Origin: Desmodus rotundus
Taxonomy: Eukaryota; Chordata; Mammalia; Chiroptera; Phyllostomidae
NCBI RefSeq assembly: GCF_022682495.2
Contig: NC_071389.1
Location: 59,046,239 to 59,110,238 of the forward strand
Length of the DNA: 64,000 nucleotides
Direction: 5' to 3'
Shown here: piece after piece, positions 47,823 to 59,954 of the stretch
Layout of the letters: every line of letters starts with the position of its first letter
How positions within the stretch are numbered: position 1 is the stretch's first letter
Program-made: the position numbers and the translations under genes
The notes under the pieces: model-generated
Told to the model about the DNA's origin: nothing
Seen by the model: only the letters and a program-made list of their open reading frames with translations
The model's database searches: none

Positions 47823-48970
47823 TCACTTGCCAGCTTTCCAGGTGCTTGTGTAGCCCAAAGAACTTATACAGTAGTTGCTTTGTAGTTTGCAGAAGTTTAA
47901 ACATTCTGAACAGGACCTGGAAAAATCAGTCAACAAATATTTGTTAACCACCAGCACACTCCTAGATATTCTATGATAAATAAATAAGACATATTAGACA
48001 TTTTATTTATTCTTGAGGACTTTGATAATTAACTCTAAAACAAAACTAGCCATTTATCACACCAGACATAAACAGACACAAACTCTCTGTAAAGGCCAAT
48101 AAGAATCTAAAGGTGAATCAGATGTTCCCTCTCTTAACGACGGAGGTTGTCAGAGATTATTGTGATTCCACATAGAATATGATGCAGCCATAACATAAAG
48201 CCCCTGAAGCAGTGTGCCACTGACTTTAAATGCCATAGGTGTTTAGAAAAAGAAGAAAACAATGTGGGCTGAGTGGGGAAGGGAACTCTGTGGAGGCAGG
48301 ACATCGTTTGGGTCAGTGGTAAGCTGGAGCTGGCTCTGCACCGTCCCAACAACCAACTGCGCCCATTTCTTTCCAGCCCGGCATCGAGTGTCGCCGTGTT
48401 GGTAGCTGCATACTGGTCATGACGGAATGTCTCTGTGACATGGAAAACGGCAAACACTACAAGTCAGGGGTTTTCATTTGTTTGATTTTTCTTTTTTGGG
48501 AGTGTTGTCTGATAAACCTTTACCGGCATACCACTGGTTTCTTGGATTGTACGTTCGGAGGATAAGGAGTAGTTGGGAAGTGGAGATTTCCATTTTCTGA
48601 ATGTGATCATGAATCTATACTAGTCTCTATTGCCTAATAAGCGTAGCAAATGATTGTACATGAAATAAATGTTAACTTGGGGAGGTAATAGGAAAAGAAA
48701 ATCTTGAAGCCAGACGCACTGAGGCATCCCATTTCCTGTGGAGAGGTTCCCCGGTGCTTAGATGTACTTTTACAGGGCACTTTTATTTTCCTAAGAGTTC
48801 ACAGCCATCGACTCCTCACTCAAGCTCCACTCAGAAATGTCTTCCCTCTCCTCTCCCTCATCACTTGACCCTTCCAGAGTCCCTTTCCCTAAAACAGGTT
48901 TCATCATGTCTTATCAGTGTCAGTAGTTTGTGTGAGCTCTACCTGATAAGCATTCCCTTGGACCACACTT
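47823..48970. other. Single-copy region
   Basis: No gene. A 107-codon reverse open frame (48134-48457) was examined and resembles no known family. Confidence 0.45.
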
Positions 48971-48974
48971 TAAG

Positions 48975-49088
48975 ATGAAACAACTGGGCTCAAGCTGGCT
49001 CTGTTTCTCACTGTATAACTACGGGCAACTTGTTACGGTGAATTGCCTCAGTTTCCGTATTTGCTAAATGGTGTTAATATCTACACTT
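48975..49088 (+). repeat. MIR fragment
   Basis: 'tttctcactgtataactacg', 'ggcaacttgttacggtgaat', 'ttgcctcagtttccgtattt'. Confidence 0.7.
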
Positions 49089-49530
49089 ATTGTTTCTTGT
49101 CTTTTTTGTAATAGCCATTTTAACAGGTGTGAGGAGATGTCTCACTGTGGTTTTGATTTGCATTCCCTTCATGATTAGTGATGTTGAGCATATTCTCAAG
49201 TACGTGTTGGCCATCAGTGTCTTCTTTGGAAAAAGAAGTTGGTTGTTTTGAATACGAGCGATAATAGTGACATCAGATAACATCAAAAGAGAAAAGGATT
49301 TTCCAAATTCCTTTGGTCCTTATTTATAAGATCCAGACTCTAGAGCAGAGGATTTTTTTTTTTTTTTACTGTGTCACGAGTTGACAAAAGGACAAGAAAA
49401 ACACGTCTCTGCAGTTCCTCTGCCCACTTTAAGATCAGATTGTTTTATTGAGTTGTTTATATATTTTGTGTATTAACCCCTTGTCAGATATATGATTTAC
49501 ACATACTCTCTCCTATCAGTAGGTTGGCTA
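49089..49530 (-). mobile_element. L1 ORF2 fragment (reverse), interrupted
   Basis: 49089-49235 is antisense L1 ORF2 near its 3' end ('taatagccattttaacaggt', 'gttttgatttgcattccctt'); the reverse strand reads MKGMQIKTTVRHLLTPVKMA. 49416-49530 resumes the same L1 ('gtgtattaaccccttgtcag', 'tcagtaggttgg'). A non-L1 segment (49236 to about 49415) lies between and is a copy of 50105-50264. Confidence 0.85.
49236..49397 (+). repeat. Local duplication, copy A (inside L1)
   Basis: Begins AAGTTGGTTGTTTTGAATAC and ends AAAGGACAAGA, with shared inner text such as TTTTCCAAATTC, AAGATCCAGAC and AAAAGAGAAAAG. Same order, orientation and length as 50105-50264. It interrupts the reversed L1, with GAAAAA at both edges as a possible short target duplication. 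Confidence 0.85.
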
Positions 49531-50104
49531 GCTCCCTAACATTTAAGGAATGGCTTACACTACTTTGTTATCTAGCTTAAATTTTTCTTTTATATTATAA
49601 ATATGAGATAATGCTCCATAGAGGTTTAGAGTGGCAGGACTAGTGCCAATGGTGTTGAGATGTATGTAGAGTAGAAGGCTGGCTACATTTGCCTGAAAAA
49701 ATATATAAAGGGGGTTTATAGGACAGTTTTTGGAAGAGTTCAAGTTTGGGTTTAGGGTTGGGCCAAAGTGTGATAACACCCAGAGTAAAGGCTTACTGAC
49801 GTAGGAGAGTGCTGTAGTTCCTATTTTCCTATACAGTCAGATTTATGTGCGTGTTTCTCCTTTGATGCCAGAATTTAAGAATAGTGTGCACTATAAATCT
49901 GGGGTCACTCTTAAAGGACCAAGGGAGCAGGGAAGCATCATCATGCCCATCCGTGTAAGAGTGAGAATACTTTGGTGATATTAAACCAAATCATGTTTCT
50001 TTTTAGCATTCCATTTCCAAAACTGAAAGGTGAAGTCCATTGCCTTAGGGAATGAGAATGGTTCCTTCTGGAACCCATAGTTCACTGATATGCTTTGAAT
50101 CTCA
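49531..50104. other. Unassigned sequence
   Basis: No gene or clear repeat between the two duplication copies. Confidence 0.4.
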
Positions 50105-50264
50105 AAGTTGGTTGTTTTGAATACAAGATATAACTGACATCCAGATAATATAAAAAGAGAAAAGCATTTTCCAAATTCTTTTGGTCTTTGTTTACAAGAT
50201 CCAGACGTGGATTACTCTGGAGTGGAAGATTTTTAATATGTCAGGAGGATGTGAAAGGACAAGA
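50105..50264 (+). repeat. Local duplication, copy B
   Basis: Counterpart of 49236-49397; the first 20 bases are identical. Differences include substitutions, small indels and loss of the T-run found in copy A. Flanks are not L1, so B may be the source. Confidence 0.85.
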
Positions 50265-50589
50265 TATAATAAGGACCTGGTCTACCTGTTCCTGTGCTTC
50301 TGAATGATGGGGAAAGTGAGTCTAAGGTAAGGCAAAGATTTATATTTTATGTTTTCTTTTCCTTGTGTTTTGGAGTGGAAATTCAAGAGAGGAGTGTCAA
50401 AGAACTATGTAGATATTATTGAAGAGTCCAGGAACATGACTGTGAGTATATGCTTGTGTGTGTACATATGTATGTGGTATGAACTAGCATAACTTTCTTA
50501 GGCATAAAAGTAAACATTACAATCTTTTAATTAAAGGATTAGCAATTTTTCTTATTAAAACTCAGTAAATATTTAGGGTTTTTTTCTTC
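50265..50589. other. Unassigned sequence
   Basis: No gene recognised. Confidence 0.4.
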
Positions 50590-50762
50590 TCATGTGGTTT
50601 CTGTTACAATTATGCAACTCTGCTGCCTTGGTACCACAAAAGCAACCATAAATAGACAATACATAAATGGATGGATATGACCCTGTTTCAATAAAACTTC
50701 ATTGAATAGGCTGGACTTGGCTCTCAGGCCATAACATAGATCTCCAACTGCCAGTGTAGGGG
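50590..50762 (-). mobile_element. MER20-type hAT MITE (reverse)
   Basis: 'caattatgcaactctgctg', 'agacaatacataaatggatg', 'ttcaataaaacttcattgaa', 'ggctggacttggctctcagg' are the reverse of the element at 32468-32685. Confidence 0.75.
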
Positions 50763-51612
50763 ACACTGGAGATACGGACGTTTTCAGCATGTCGCAGGAC
50801 TTCTGTGAAAGTGGGAGGCAGTGCTGCGAGACTGATGAGCCCCTAGAGAGCTGAGATCAAGAGAGAGAGACTATAACTTCTAGGGAATGGTGACTGGAAA
50901 TCAAAGGCACACAGTCTTCCAAAATGTCAGAGTATGTCTTAGTTGTCAGTAGTCCGAAGACCAGAGCAGGCATCTAGTCATAATAACGGGGTACAGAGGG
51001 CACTAGGACATGTGAGGTCTCCTTCACATACAGGACCTTGAGATCATCTAAACTTGGTCACCTCTTTGGCCACCAAATATACCAAAACATCATTCTGGCA
51101 AGAAGCAGATGGAGAGGAGGCCATCCAAAACACTGAGCAGTTACTGAGCAGACTAAGCCATCCAAATGGAATCAGACTGAATTTCCTGGATTGCATTATA
51201 TTTTGTTCTATAGCCTTTGTTACCCGGCGGGGAGGGGATAATGATGCAAATTTGGAGATTTATGAAAAAGTTGATATAAGTAATTGAGAACTAAAGAATC
51301 TATTCTCTGTGCATGTTTGAGTACAGTATTAGTCAACTGTTGTCTAATAAACAGTCTTTTAGTGTTGAAAAACCCTGTTCCCTGTGATTAACATGGTCAT
51401 GCTTATTCTCATCCTATTCCCACTCCAAAACCATAGCCCTGGAGGAAGGGCATGGATGTGGGAGAAGGACTAGAAATATCTTTCACTTATTTCTTCCAGC
51501 CAACAATAGTATTGTACTCTGACTAGTTTTACTGTCTGTCTTTAATTGTATAAGTACTTATTGTTTTCATATTTCAAATATAGAATTCTAATGTTGAACA
51601 CAAATTTCCCAA
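50763..51612. other. Single-copy region
   Basis: No gene or clear repeat. A 77-codon open frame at 51054-51287 has no known family. Confidence 0.45.
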
Positions 51613-51626
51613 ATATACTTGATTTT

Positions 51627-51812
51627 AGCCCTGGGTAGCTCAGTTGGCTAGAACGTTGTCCCAATACATCGAGGTTGTGGGTGTGATCCGTGGTCAGGGC
51701 AAATGCTACAAGAGTGACCCAATGAGTGCAGACATCAGTTTAACAACAGATAGGTGTTTCCCTCTTCCTCCTTTCCTCTCTCTCTAAAATTAATTTAAAA
51801 AACATATAAAAC
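51627..51812 (+). mobile_element. VES-like SINE (subtype 2) with target duplication
   Basis: 'ccctgggtagctcagttggc', 'tagaacgttgtcccaataca', 'gaggttgtgggtgtgatccg', 'tggtcagggcaaatgctac', then CT-rich tail and A-rich end. Perfect target duplication ATACTTGATTTT at 51615-51626 and 51813-51824. Confidence 0.92.
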
Positions 51813-52090
51813 ATACTTGATTTTGATTTTGCTACTCACCTCCAGGAGTCATTTCTCCATGATATTAAGTCATTCCTGCCTCACCAACTCTGTCCTAATC
51901 TGCTGACCCACTCTCTCCAAAGCTCCACCAGTTTAGAATCACTGATCTATCTATACACTACTCAATCAAGGCCAGGTGTTATTGCATAGTGGAAAAATAA
52001 TTTTCCTAGAAAACACACCTCCGTGTATGTTTATTCATTACACCTCCGTGTAATGAATAAAGCCTTAATGTTAGGAAATAATTTAATCCA

Positions 52091-52499
52091 TGTTATGGGT
52101 TGATTTATGTTCCACCAAAAGATATTTAACTCCTTTACCCTAGCATCTCTGCATGTGACTTTATTTGGAAATAGGATCTTTGCAGATGGTGAAGATGAGA
52201 TCATTAGTGTCGGCCTCAATCCAATATGACTGGTATTCATATAAAAGGGGGAGCTTTTAATAAACGGACAGGTAGGTACAGGGAATACATCATCTAAAAG
52301 CCAAGGACTGCATGAGACCATCAGAAGCTAGGAGAGAGGCATGGAACAGACCCTCCCTCACTGCTCTCAGAAGGAATCAAGCCTGCTGACAGCTTGATTG
52401 TGGGCTTCTAGACTCCACGACTGTGACACAACACATTTCTGTTGTTTAAGCCACTCAGTTTGTAGTACTTAGTTATGACAGACTCAGGAAACTAATATA
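52091..52499 (+). mobile_element. MLT1-type ERVL-MaLR solitary LTR
   Basis: Reads along MLT1: 'tgttatgggttgatttatgt', 'gtgactttatttggaaatag', 'gatctttgcagatggtgaag', 'cctcaatccaatatgactgg', 'gcttgattgtgggcttctag', 'tctgttgtttaagccactca', 'gactcaggaaactaatata'. Starts TG. About 410 bp, no internal region. Dead LTR. Confidence 0.9.
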
Positions 52500-55400
52500 A
52501 TTTTCTTTTTTTTTAAGAATATTCAAAAGTTTAAGAACCAAAACTTCCAAATGAGCACACATGACTAAGATGTTACCCTAACTCACGCTATAATTCTTGG
52601 CTAGCCCTTGACAAACATCTTATTGAACACACTGAAATAATTTCACAAATTTCCACCCACCTCTGGATCAAAAGTCATTTCTAATGACACTCTTATGCAA
52701 GTGTATATAAATCACACATGAAGAGTCATCAAGTGCCTTCTGCTTTTTTTTCAGGGCAGAGCCCCTGGTTCTCAATCGGGCTTTTTGATGCTGGGGCCCA
52801 ATTTAATGCAAGGAGCTTCCAATTCTGATGTTTTTCTTTTCTCTATCAAATTCTTAGCATTTCTCCCCTGGAAACCACAAGACAAAGGTTGTGCCTTCAG
52901 AGTAAAAGAGAAATACAAAGTGGGTAATTATCTTGTTAATTTTACGGGTATAGTTTTAGGCTGCAAGGTGAATACTTTCCACTGGAATTATCCAGTTTGG
53001 CTGAGGAGACAATGCCAAAGAAAACATGGGAGTGACAGGCTTTAGTTTGCTTCCAAATCTGTGGCTTCTGACCTCTCAGAGAGTGATTAGAGCTTTGAGG
53101 ACGAATGCCTTGCATTGCCACGGTTCCCATTAGTGTACAAAGCTATTTTTTGTGCAATTCTTTAGCATGTACACAAAGGTATTGTGTAAGTTGTCCCATA
53201 GGGAACGAGGCGTGATTAAAAACATTTGTGGCTCATAGTTAAATATAGAAATCATTATAATTGGATTAATTTAGGAAATACACAATGATGCCTGAGTTTC
53301 CCCTTGAGAACCAAATGTACATTAAAAGATAAATTTTCAAAAAGTGCAGAGCTGACTTTCTCTCATAAAGATATTCATTCATAAAAATTCAGACTCCCTT
53401 AATCCCAAGCCTCAGTAAAGAAAGTGTCACAGCTACAAGCCATGTTGGGCAATACTTTTGCTTGAGTCAAATCAATCTTCTATTGAAGCTGAGTATGGAT
53501 GTCTACAGGTGAATCTAGCACTTGTCCATGATAATTTGGTTCTAGAGGTACAACCGGACTTTTGAAAATGCCATTGGAAGTGGTTACATCAATCTTAGCA
53601 GAAGAAAGGAGAGTAGCAGATGGAGGAAATGCAAGTGATGGAATAGTCATATAACAAAATACTTTCAACATAGCTTTTGTTATGTAACGTTACCCATGAC
53701 ATGCCTATCAGTAATATTGTCAGAGGCTGTAATTGAAGAGATGTATTAATTATTATCAGTCACCTCCAGTACTCTTACGGCTGGTGGAGTGATGTCTTCA
53801 TAAAATAATGACACTGATGTTGTCTGATGTGTGGGAGGCTACGGAGATGAGATTTTTTTTTTTTTTTTTTTTTGTAGTAAGGGAGAATGCTCTGAATTGG
53901 ATTTCCTTTTAGAACTGTTCCTAAATTTCTGGACAGAAAAACTACTGCAGATGAAATGTCCAAATTTACTCTCTCTTTTTCCTTCCCCACTTTTAGTTTT
54001 TCTCTGGGAAAGAAAAATTAAGAACACATTGTGGTTAACAAGCCCAGTGGCATGGGCTGGGAGGACTAATGTGGGCTCCTGCTACTCGGCGGATTTTCCC
54101 TTCAGCTTGTCTTCTTGGCCTTCTGCCCACACCCCATTCTGTGTGTCAGTATAAAACAAGTTGAGATAAATGGAGGCAATTCAGAGCCTGCCCCTTGTTT
54201 GCACCGCTCCTCACTTGTAAGGTGCAATTTTGTAGAGGCAAGTAGCAGGTTGTTACAAGATAGTAATAGATTCTCCACAAGTTGGAAAAGACTTTTTTTA
54301 TATTCAGTTATTCTTTTTAATTAAAATTGGGATAATATGTTCATAATAAAACCTGATCATTTTCAACTTCAGTTTTTTCAATAATTTGAGCCAGTATCTG
54401 GAGTTGCAATAAACTCTCTTATATCCCAATATATAGGTTAGAGTCTATCTGGGAAAAGTGGGCATTAAAATAGTTCTTTAACACATGCACTTACAGTGTG
54501 ACCTAAGTGCTACTGTACACATATTTTCGAAGTATTTGAAAGGACTCCAGAAGGATGGACGAAAAAGAGGGAAAGCTACTGCAGGGAGTAATCCCTGCAG
54601 CGAGGAAAGAGGGCACAGTAACGGGAAAAGTGACTTTTCTTTAGCCGATCCTTTCTATTTAGGTCGACGTGGACTTTTCTGGAGTCACATTTACATCATT
54701 ATCACGTGAAAATTTTCAATTAATGAAAAAATCAGATAAATAGATTTGGAGGTAAGTGTTCACTTTTATTGTATGAAAAGAGACTGGAGGCAAAAAAAAA
54801 AAAAAACCCAACTCAGCTGGTTCATGACTAGTTCTAAAGAAGACTTGATCTTGGTTAGATATTATCTGATTTCCCACTAGGTATATATACAATATTTTGG
54901 TTGCCAAAATTACTAGCTTAGGCTATTACTCTCATTACAAAATAATTGTATCACCAAAATTTGATCTTTAACATTTCAGTTTATTTTAAATTATCTACCA
55001 AAACTATATTTTAAGAATTACAGTCATTAATTTTGAAGGTATTATTTTTATGCTAAAGTTTATGTGTAGATATTGGAGATTCACAGATATCTTAGCGACC
55101 ACTGTGTGTCCCTCAGCTGATTTTGTACAGAGAAGCTGTTCTTTTTCCCCCCCACATTTACCTTTTCATCCACCTCCACATATAGGAACATATTACCTAC
55201 AAGTGACCCCTTGTTTTGCTAATTTTGGTGGATAGATTTGAAAATGTTTTCTACCATGACCGCCTGGCTGCAAAATGTTCTGATGCCACAGTTCATTATT
55301 CACATGAAAGAAAGGGGAGTGTCCTACAAATTTGGAATTGAGAACTTTCTTTTGTGGAATTTTAAAATTTCCTAGTGAGATCTGTTCAGTATCATTAAAA

Positions 55401-55800
55401 ATATTCATCCAATGCAATCTTTAATGTCTTCCAAAGAAATGTAAAACATTAATTCTGTTCTTCAAAACCTCAGAATACTGAATGCTATAACTCTTTCAAA
55501 TCTTCACTATAAAACTCTTGATATTGAAAAATGAAGTTGTCTAAGTTATTTTTTAGAAATCATTTCCCCATATGAATACCTCTTATTTTGCATAATACTC
55601 TTTACTACTCTTGCTTTTTATGGACTAATTTCTGCCAACACACAATTTGCTTTTAGTGTATGCCACATGCCATTTGAAAAAACTTGAGTGATCAGAAATA
55701 GCAGCTGATTGTAGGGATTCCTACAGCCTTCACCCTCTATTCATGGCTTCACAATGTCACTGCCTTCTCATCTTCATATTCATTATGGCAATGCAGGCGG
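52500..55800. other. Single-copy region
   Basis: No gene recognised. T21 at 53853-53873 and an A-run at 54792-54805. The part 52740-53330 is listed separately as a possible regulatory block. Other open frames match nothing known. Confidence 0.45.
52740..53330. promoter_or_regulatory. Candidate conserved non-coding block rich in homeodomain cores
   Basis: Non-repetitive stretch with clustered TAAT cores, for example 'gggtaattatcttgttaatt' near 52922 and 'cattataattggattaattt' at 53253-53272. This pattern is common in developmental enhancers of gene deserts. Function is inference only. Confidence 0.2.
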
Positions 55801-55804
55801 GCCA

Positions 55805-56035
55805 AGAGGGAGTGCGGTATAATAGTTAGTAAAATGGATTTTGAGATTTGAAAGACCAATGTAGACATGCTGGCCAGTTCATCTTAGGCAAATTATTTAA
55901 TGTTGCTCTTTCTTCATTTTGTCATCTGTAAAAATGAAGATAATGATAGTATCAATCTTATTGCCATAAGGATTAAGTGAGATATAAGTAAATGTATTAT
56001 GCATAATTAGCACTCAGTAAATGTAAGATAATAAG
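55805..56035 (+). repeat. MIR SINE
   Basis: 'gtataatagttagtaaaatg', 'ttcatcttaggcaaattatt', 'tttgtcatctgtaaaaatga', 'aaggattaagtgagatataa', 'attagcactcagtaaatgta'. Confidence 0.88.
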
Positions 56036-56410
56036 ATTTTGGTTAATCACTAAAAGGATGCTAGAAGTTTTTTTTTTTTAAACTATAAAAATTTTTTGTT
56101 GGACACATTATCTTACTTTCCTGGTATAATTTATTATTTTATAACTACCATTCTAAATTATTCCACAGTTAATCCTTATTTCTGGCATTGGTGTTTCCGA
56201 TTATAATATGGAAATGATAATCTATCACAACATGTACACAAAGGTAATCGAATTGAAAGGCACATGAGAGGTCTCTGAGTGAAGATGGATGTGTGTGCTT
56301 TTTTAAAATAGTGGATTCTACATTCCAATTCCACAGATAGCTTTTTATGCCTTGAATGAGGTGAGCAGGGACTTCTGAGACTGTCTTTGCTCATGAGTTT
56401 CCAATAGGCC
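56036..56410. other. Unassigned sequence
   Basis: No gene; short T-run at 56070-56080. Confidence 0.4.
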
Positions 56411-56414
56411 ATCG

Positions 56415-56618
56415 GGCAGGCAATAGGATAGAGTTCTGGGGCATTGGAAGGTGTACTGAGCTTAGATTCCCATCCTAATTAGTCTCTTACTCTCTGTATG
56501 GGGAATTCTGGACAAGTTAATTAATGTCTCAGAGTTTCAGTTTCATCAGGTTGGTCAGAACCGTACTTGGCATCAATAAGAGCTTAATATCTGTTAAATC
56601 TAAAAAAAAAAAAAAAAA
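56415..56618 (+). repeat. MIR SINE (decayed) followed by A17
   Basis: 'ttctggacaagttaattaat', 'gtctcagagtttcagtttca', 'tacttggcatcaataagagc', then A17 at 56602-56618. Confidence 0.65.
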
Positions 56619-58058
56619 GTCCACACCACTTGGTCTTTGGTAAATTGTCTTATATGAGACTTTCCCAGTGGTTAAATGAACCTTTTGCTACTTAGTTGTG
56701 TGCAAGTACTTTGCAACTTGTCTTTTTGGCACTCAGACTTGACTAGATCATTTCTGTGGGTACAGACCTGCTTTGGATAAAGGATATTCATACAGAGGTA
56801 GCCGCTCAGAGAATTCTCGTGTCACGAGTCTCTGCTGCTCACTGCCATTGTCAGAGCCTGCAGATCTATCTGTAAGGTGTAGAGAAAAATTTTGCCCAGT
56901 CTGACTTGTTCTGCTATGCTGGCTAGATTTAAAAACATTTAATGTAATTTTAAAATTTCATCAAATCTGTGATGACTTTGATTATAGAAAGACATCCAGG
57001 CTTCAGAAAATATGCATTGTTGACTTCGTGAAATATGGTAGATATCAGTCTTCTGGGACTGGTTCTCTTTGGGAACTGAATGTGCTTTGTGACTCAAGTC
57101 CCACTTTCCTCATCACCACCAGACTAATGAGCTGCTTGACACTTACATGGATGGGAGAGCCTAGGAAACAAGTTTTGACAAATATTTTGGACACCTTTGT
57201 TGACAGAGGTGTCCAATTCACACAATTTCTAAGCAACTAGTTAATAATACATTAAGATAATTTTATTTTTTTAAAAAGGACAGTATAATAATTTCTTCTA
57301 TTAAATATATTTGAATACAGTCATTTAGTTAAATGATAAAATATGCTCCTAATAATTGATAATATATTTAATACAATACATTTGATAAAAATAGACACAT
57401 TGTTTATATATAAAAATCTTTATGGTTACAATAAGCTAGTGGCATATTTATTTGAAGTGTTATATTACTTGTTATATTACTATTAAAATATGTTATTATA
57501 ATTTTAATGAAATACAGAGTCAATTTATAAAACTGATATCTCTTAGCGAGTCTCATAAATATGTGAAAGTATATATATTTTTAATGGCTTAGTTTGATAT
57601 GGGTGAAGAATCCATAACTTGTATGGTAACTGGGCCTTTGGCTTTACCATTGCTTATTGGTTCCAGATCTGCAGTTCTTGTTATGTGGAGCGCCTTCTTA
57701 GTTCTTGATGGAAATCTGAGCTGTGAATGCTTTGCACCTCAAACTTCTCTATTTAATCCCATCTAATCTGATTCTTACACCTGTAAATTTAAGGTGGCTA
57801 GTGAATCTGACAAATTGGTTTCAGTCTGGAAAATAAATGCATAGGGATTGGGGAAGTTTTTGGAGAATTATAAACTAATTTATTGGAAATGATCATGAGG
57901 GATAGTATATAACCCTATGTAATTATATATGCATGTGTACATACTTATAGCAGAAACATATGTAATATCATGTCTTAAAAATTGAACAACTTCAGAAAAA
58001 ATCAAATATTAAAACCACGTTGGTATGGAGGCATCCTGTAATATGGGTATTCAGATGA
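56619..58058. other. AT-rich single-copy region
   Basis: No gene; very AT-rich at 57240-57600. Confidence 0.45.
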
Positions 58059-58059
58059 G

Positions 58060-58262
58060 GCACAATGGATTTCATCCAGGCTTCAAGTCAGAGAGACCAA
58101 ACTGAAAAATCCTAGCTCTTTGGGGAATTAGCTGTGGTCTTAGACAAGTCATCTGATGTTCCTGAGTCTCAGAGCTCTCATGCATAAAAAATTAGTAAGC
58201 ATTCTCCTTACAGATTTGTTGAGAGTTGGCTGAGGTAAAGTATGTGAAAACAATTAACTCCA
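58060..58262 (+). repeat. MIR SINE
   Basis: 'ggcttcaagtcagagagacc', 'gtcttagacaagtcatctga', 'cctgagtctcagagctctca', 'tgttgagagttggctgaggt'. Confidence 0.7.
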
Positions 58263-58659
58263 TGTCTTAGATAGATGAAATAGAAAAAATCACTTTGGCT
58301 TTATTCTCTCTCAAAAGCAGAATTGTGCATTCATTGCTGTGTAAAATCATCTACATACAAAAATACAAATGCACTTAATATAGTTCTCGAACCAAGAATA
58401 TCTGACAGTATTTCTATGTACGTAACATGGGCTTTCAGTTCCCTTCTCCGTGTTTTCTGTCTCTACAGACAGGAGTGAAGAGGAAAGCCCTCCCATTCTC
58501 CAGCGATACATCACTCCAGCCTCTCCACCATTACCTGCTCTGAGACCCACAGATCAAACCATGTTTGCACATTGTTTCTGTTTTTCTTCCATAAAAAGGC
58601 CTCAGAATCCCAGCCACACTTCTTCTCTTGCACTCTAATGCCCTGGATCAGTTCAGAAA
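58263..58659. other. Unassigned sequence
   Basis: No gene or clear repeat recognised. Confidence 0.4.
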
Positions 58660-59350
58660 TTCTGCCATAGGGCCCTCTGGAAATCATGGCTAACTACTCA
58701 CAGAATCCTGTGAGCATTTATCACCATCTCTAAACAATTGGCTCCCCTCCTTGCTCGCACTGGAAAGCTGGCTGTACACATGGATACTTCTGCAACCCTC
58801 TGTGGTGGGTGTTAATTTTTCTTCCACTCCACTTGTACTGTATGTGAATGGTAGGTGTGCACCCTATTCCACATTACTGTTTCTGCTCCATTCTCTTCCC
58901 TTCACAAATCATCCCAGCTTTGAGTCTCATGTCATCTTCTTACTTGTTGCATTCACTTACCGATACCGGTCTCATTCCCCTTCATTACTAGACTCTCATG
59001 GCTCTTTGCTTCTCAATCACACACCATCATAACTTTTGGTGATTTTAATATTCTTGTAGGTGATTTCTTCCCATATGGAAGCCTCTCAGTTCCTTAACCT
59101 CTTTTTCCAATGATTTTGTCTCCTACCTACTGCAGCCACTCCCAGGGGCACATCCCGGACCTTCTCATTGCCAGAAGTCTTTCCACAGTCCCAAGTTCAT
59201 GTACCCCACATAATGACCGGTACCTCTGATTAGTGTCAGTGCAATTCTTCTCATGTCTTGACTCCCAACCATCTTTAAGTCCTGCTGGAATCAACAGCTG
59301 TTGATTCTACAGTTTTTACTGTCCTTTAAACATCTCACATTTTCACCTTC
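58660..59350 (+). mobile_element. L2 LINE, ORF2 endonuclease region
   Basis: Follows the L2 ORF2 from its early codons ('agggccctctggaaatcatg', 'cactggaaagctggctgtac', 'caaccctctgtggtgggtgt') to the endonuclease box 'ttttggtgattttaatattc' (reads FGDFNILVGDF near 59034) and beyond ('ggggcacatcccggacctt'). Probably the same original L2 as 59955-60985. Frames are broken, but the GDFN box survives. Confidence 0.7.
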
Positions 59351-59394
59351 CTTCTTAGCCAACTTACATACATGTTTAATTAATAAAATAATAT

Positions 59395-59940
59395 CTTTTA
59401 ATTTTCATTTAGTTATGATAGGGTTGGTCTGGTAGACATGGGAAGATGTGTTGCTCAGATTCTCCTTTAAGAAAGAAATTACCCAATGGCTAGAAGCATG
59501 GTTGGCTGATAGTCTCCAGCTTTTAACACCTTTGGGTCTGCTGTGAACTCCTTGGAGTTGTTTGGTGACTCCAGCCAATGGCTGAGCAAGGCAGTAATCT
59601 CAAGCTCCAGCACTTGATATTTAGAACTTCTGTAGATGAGCTTCCCGTTCCACTGGTGGAGTTTACCAGTCTACACCAGAGCCTACAGTTTCCCTCTTTC
59701 CAATCTTGTTTCCTCCCTTTTAATTTTAGAAGCATTATTTCCCAATAAACCCTTTGTGCTCAATTCCATCTCAACATTTGGCACAACTGGTAAAATTATA
59801 ACCCTAGCTGAGCTGATCTCTCTGCTAATTTTGTAGCCACACCTGGACATTGCTGTTGACCTCACTGCATTGAATACTTCATGACCAAGTAGATAAGCAG
59901 GCTCTTTGTGCTGCCAGGCAGTCATACTAAATTTTCTTAG
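59395..59940. other. Unidentified insertion between two L2 parts
   Basis: Sequence not recognisable as L2 that separates the endonuclease and reverse-transcriptase parts. It contains a polyadenylation-like 'cccaataaaccctttgtgct' near 59740 followed by LTR-like text. Could be an unplaced old LTR; limits uncertain. Confidence 0.3.
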
Positions 59941-59954
59941 TCCATTTACTATTC

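Noticed and set aside
48134..48457. 107-codon reverse open frame considered as a processed pseudogene
   Set aside because: Compared with families I know; no convincing motif, no A-tail, no target duplication.
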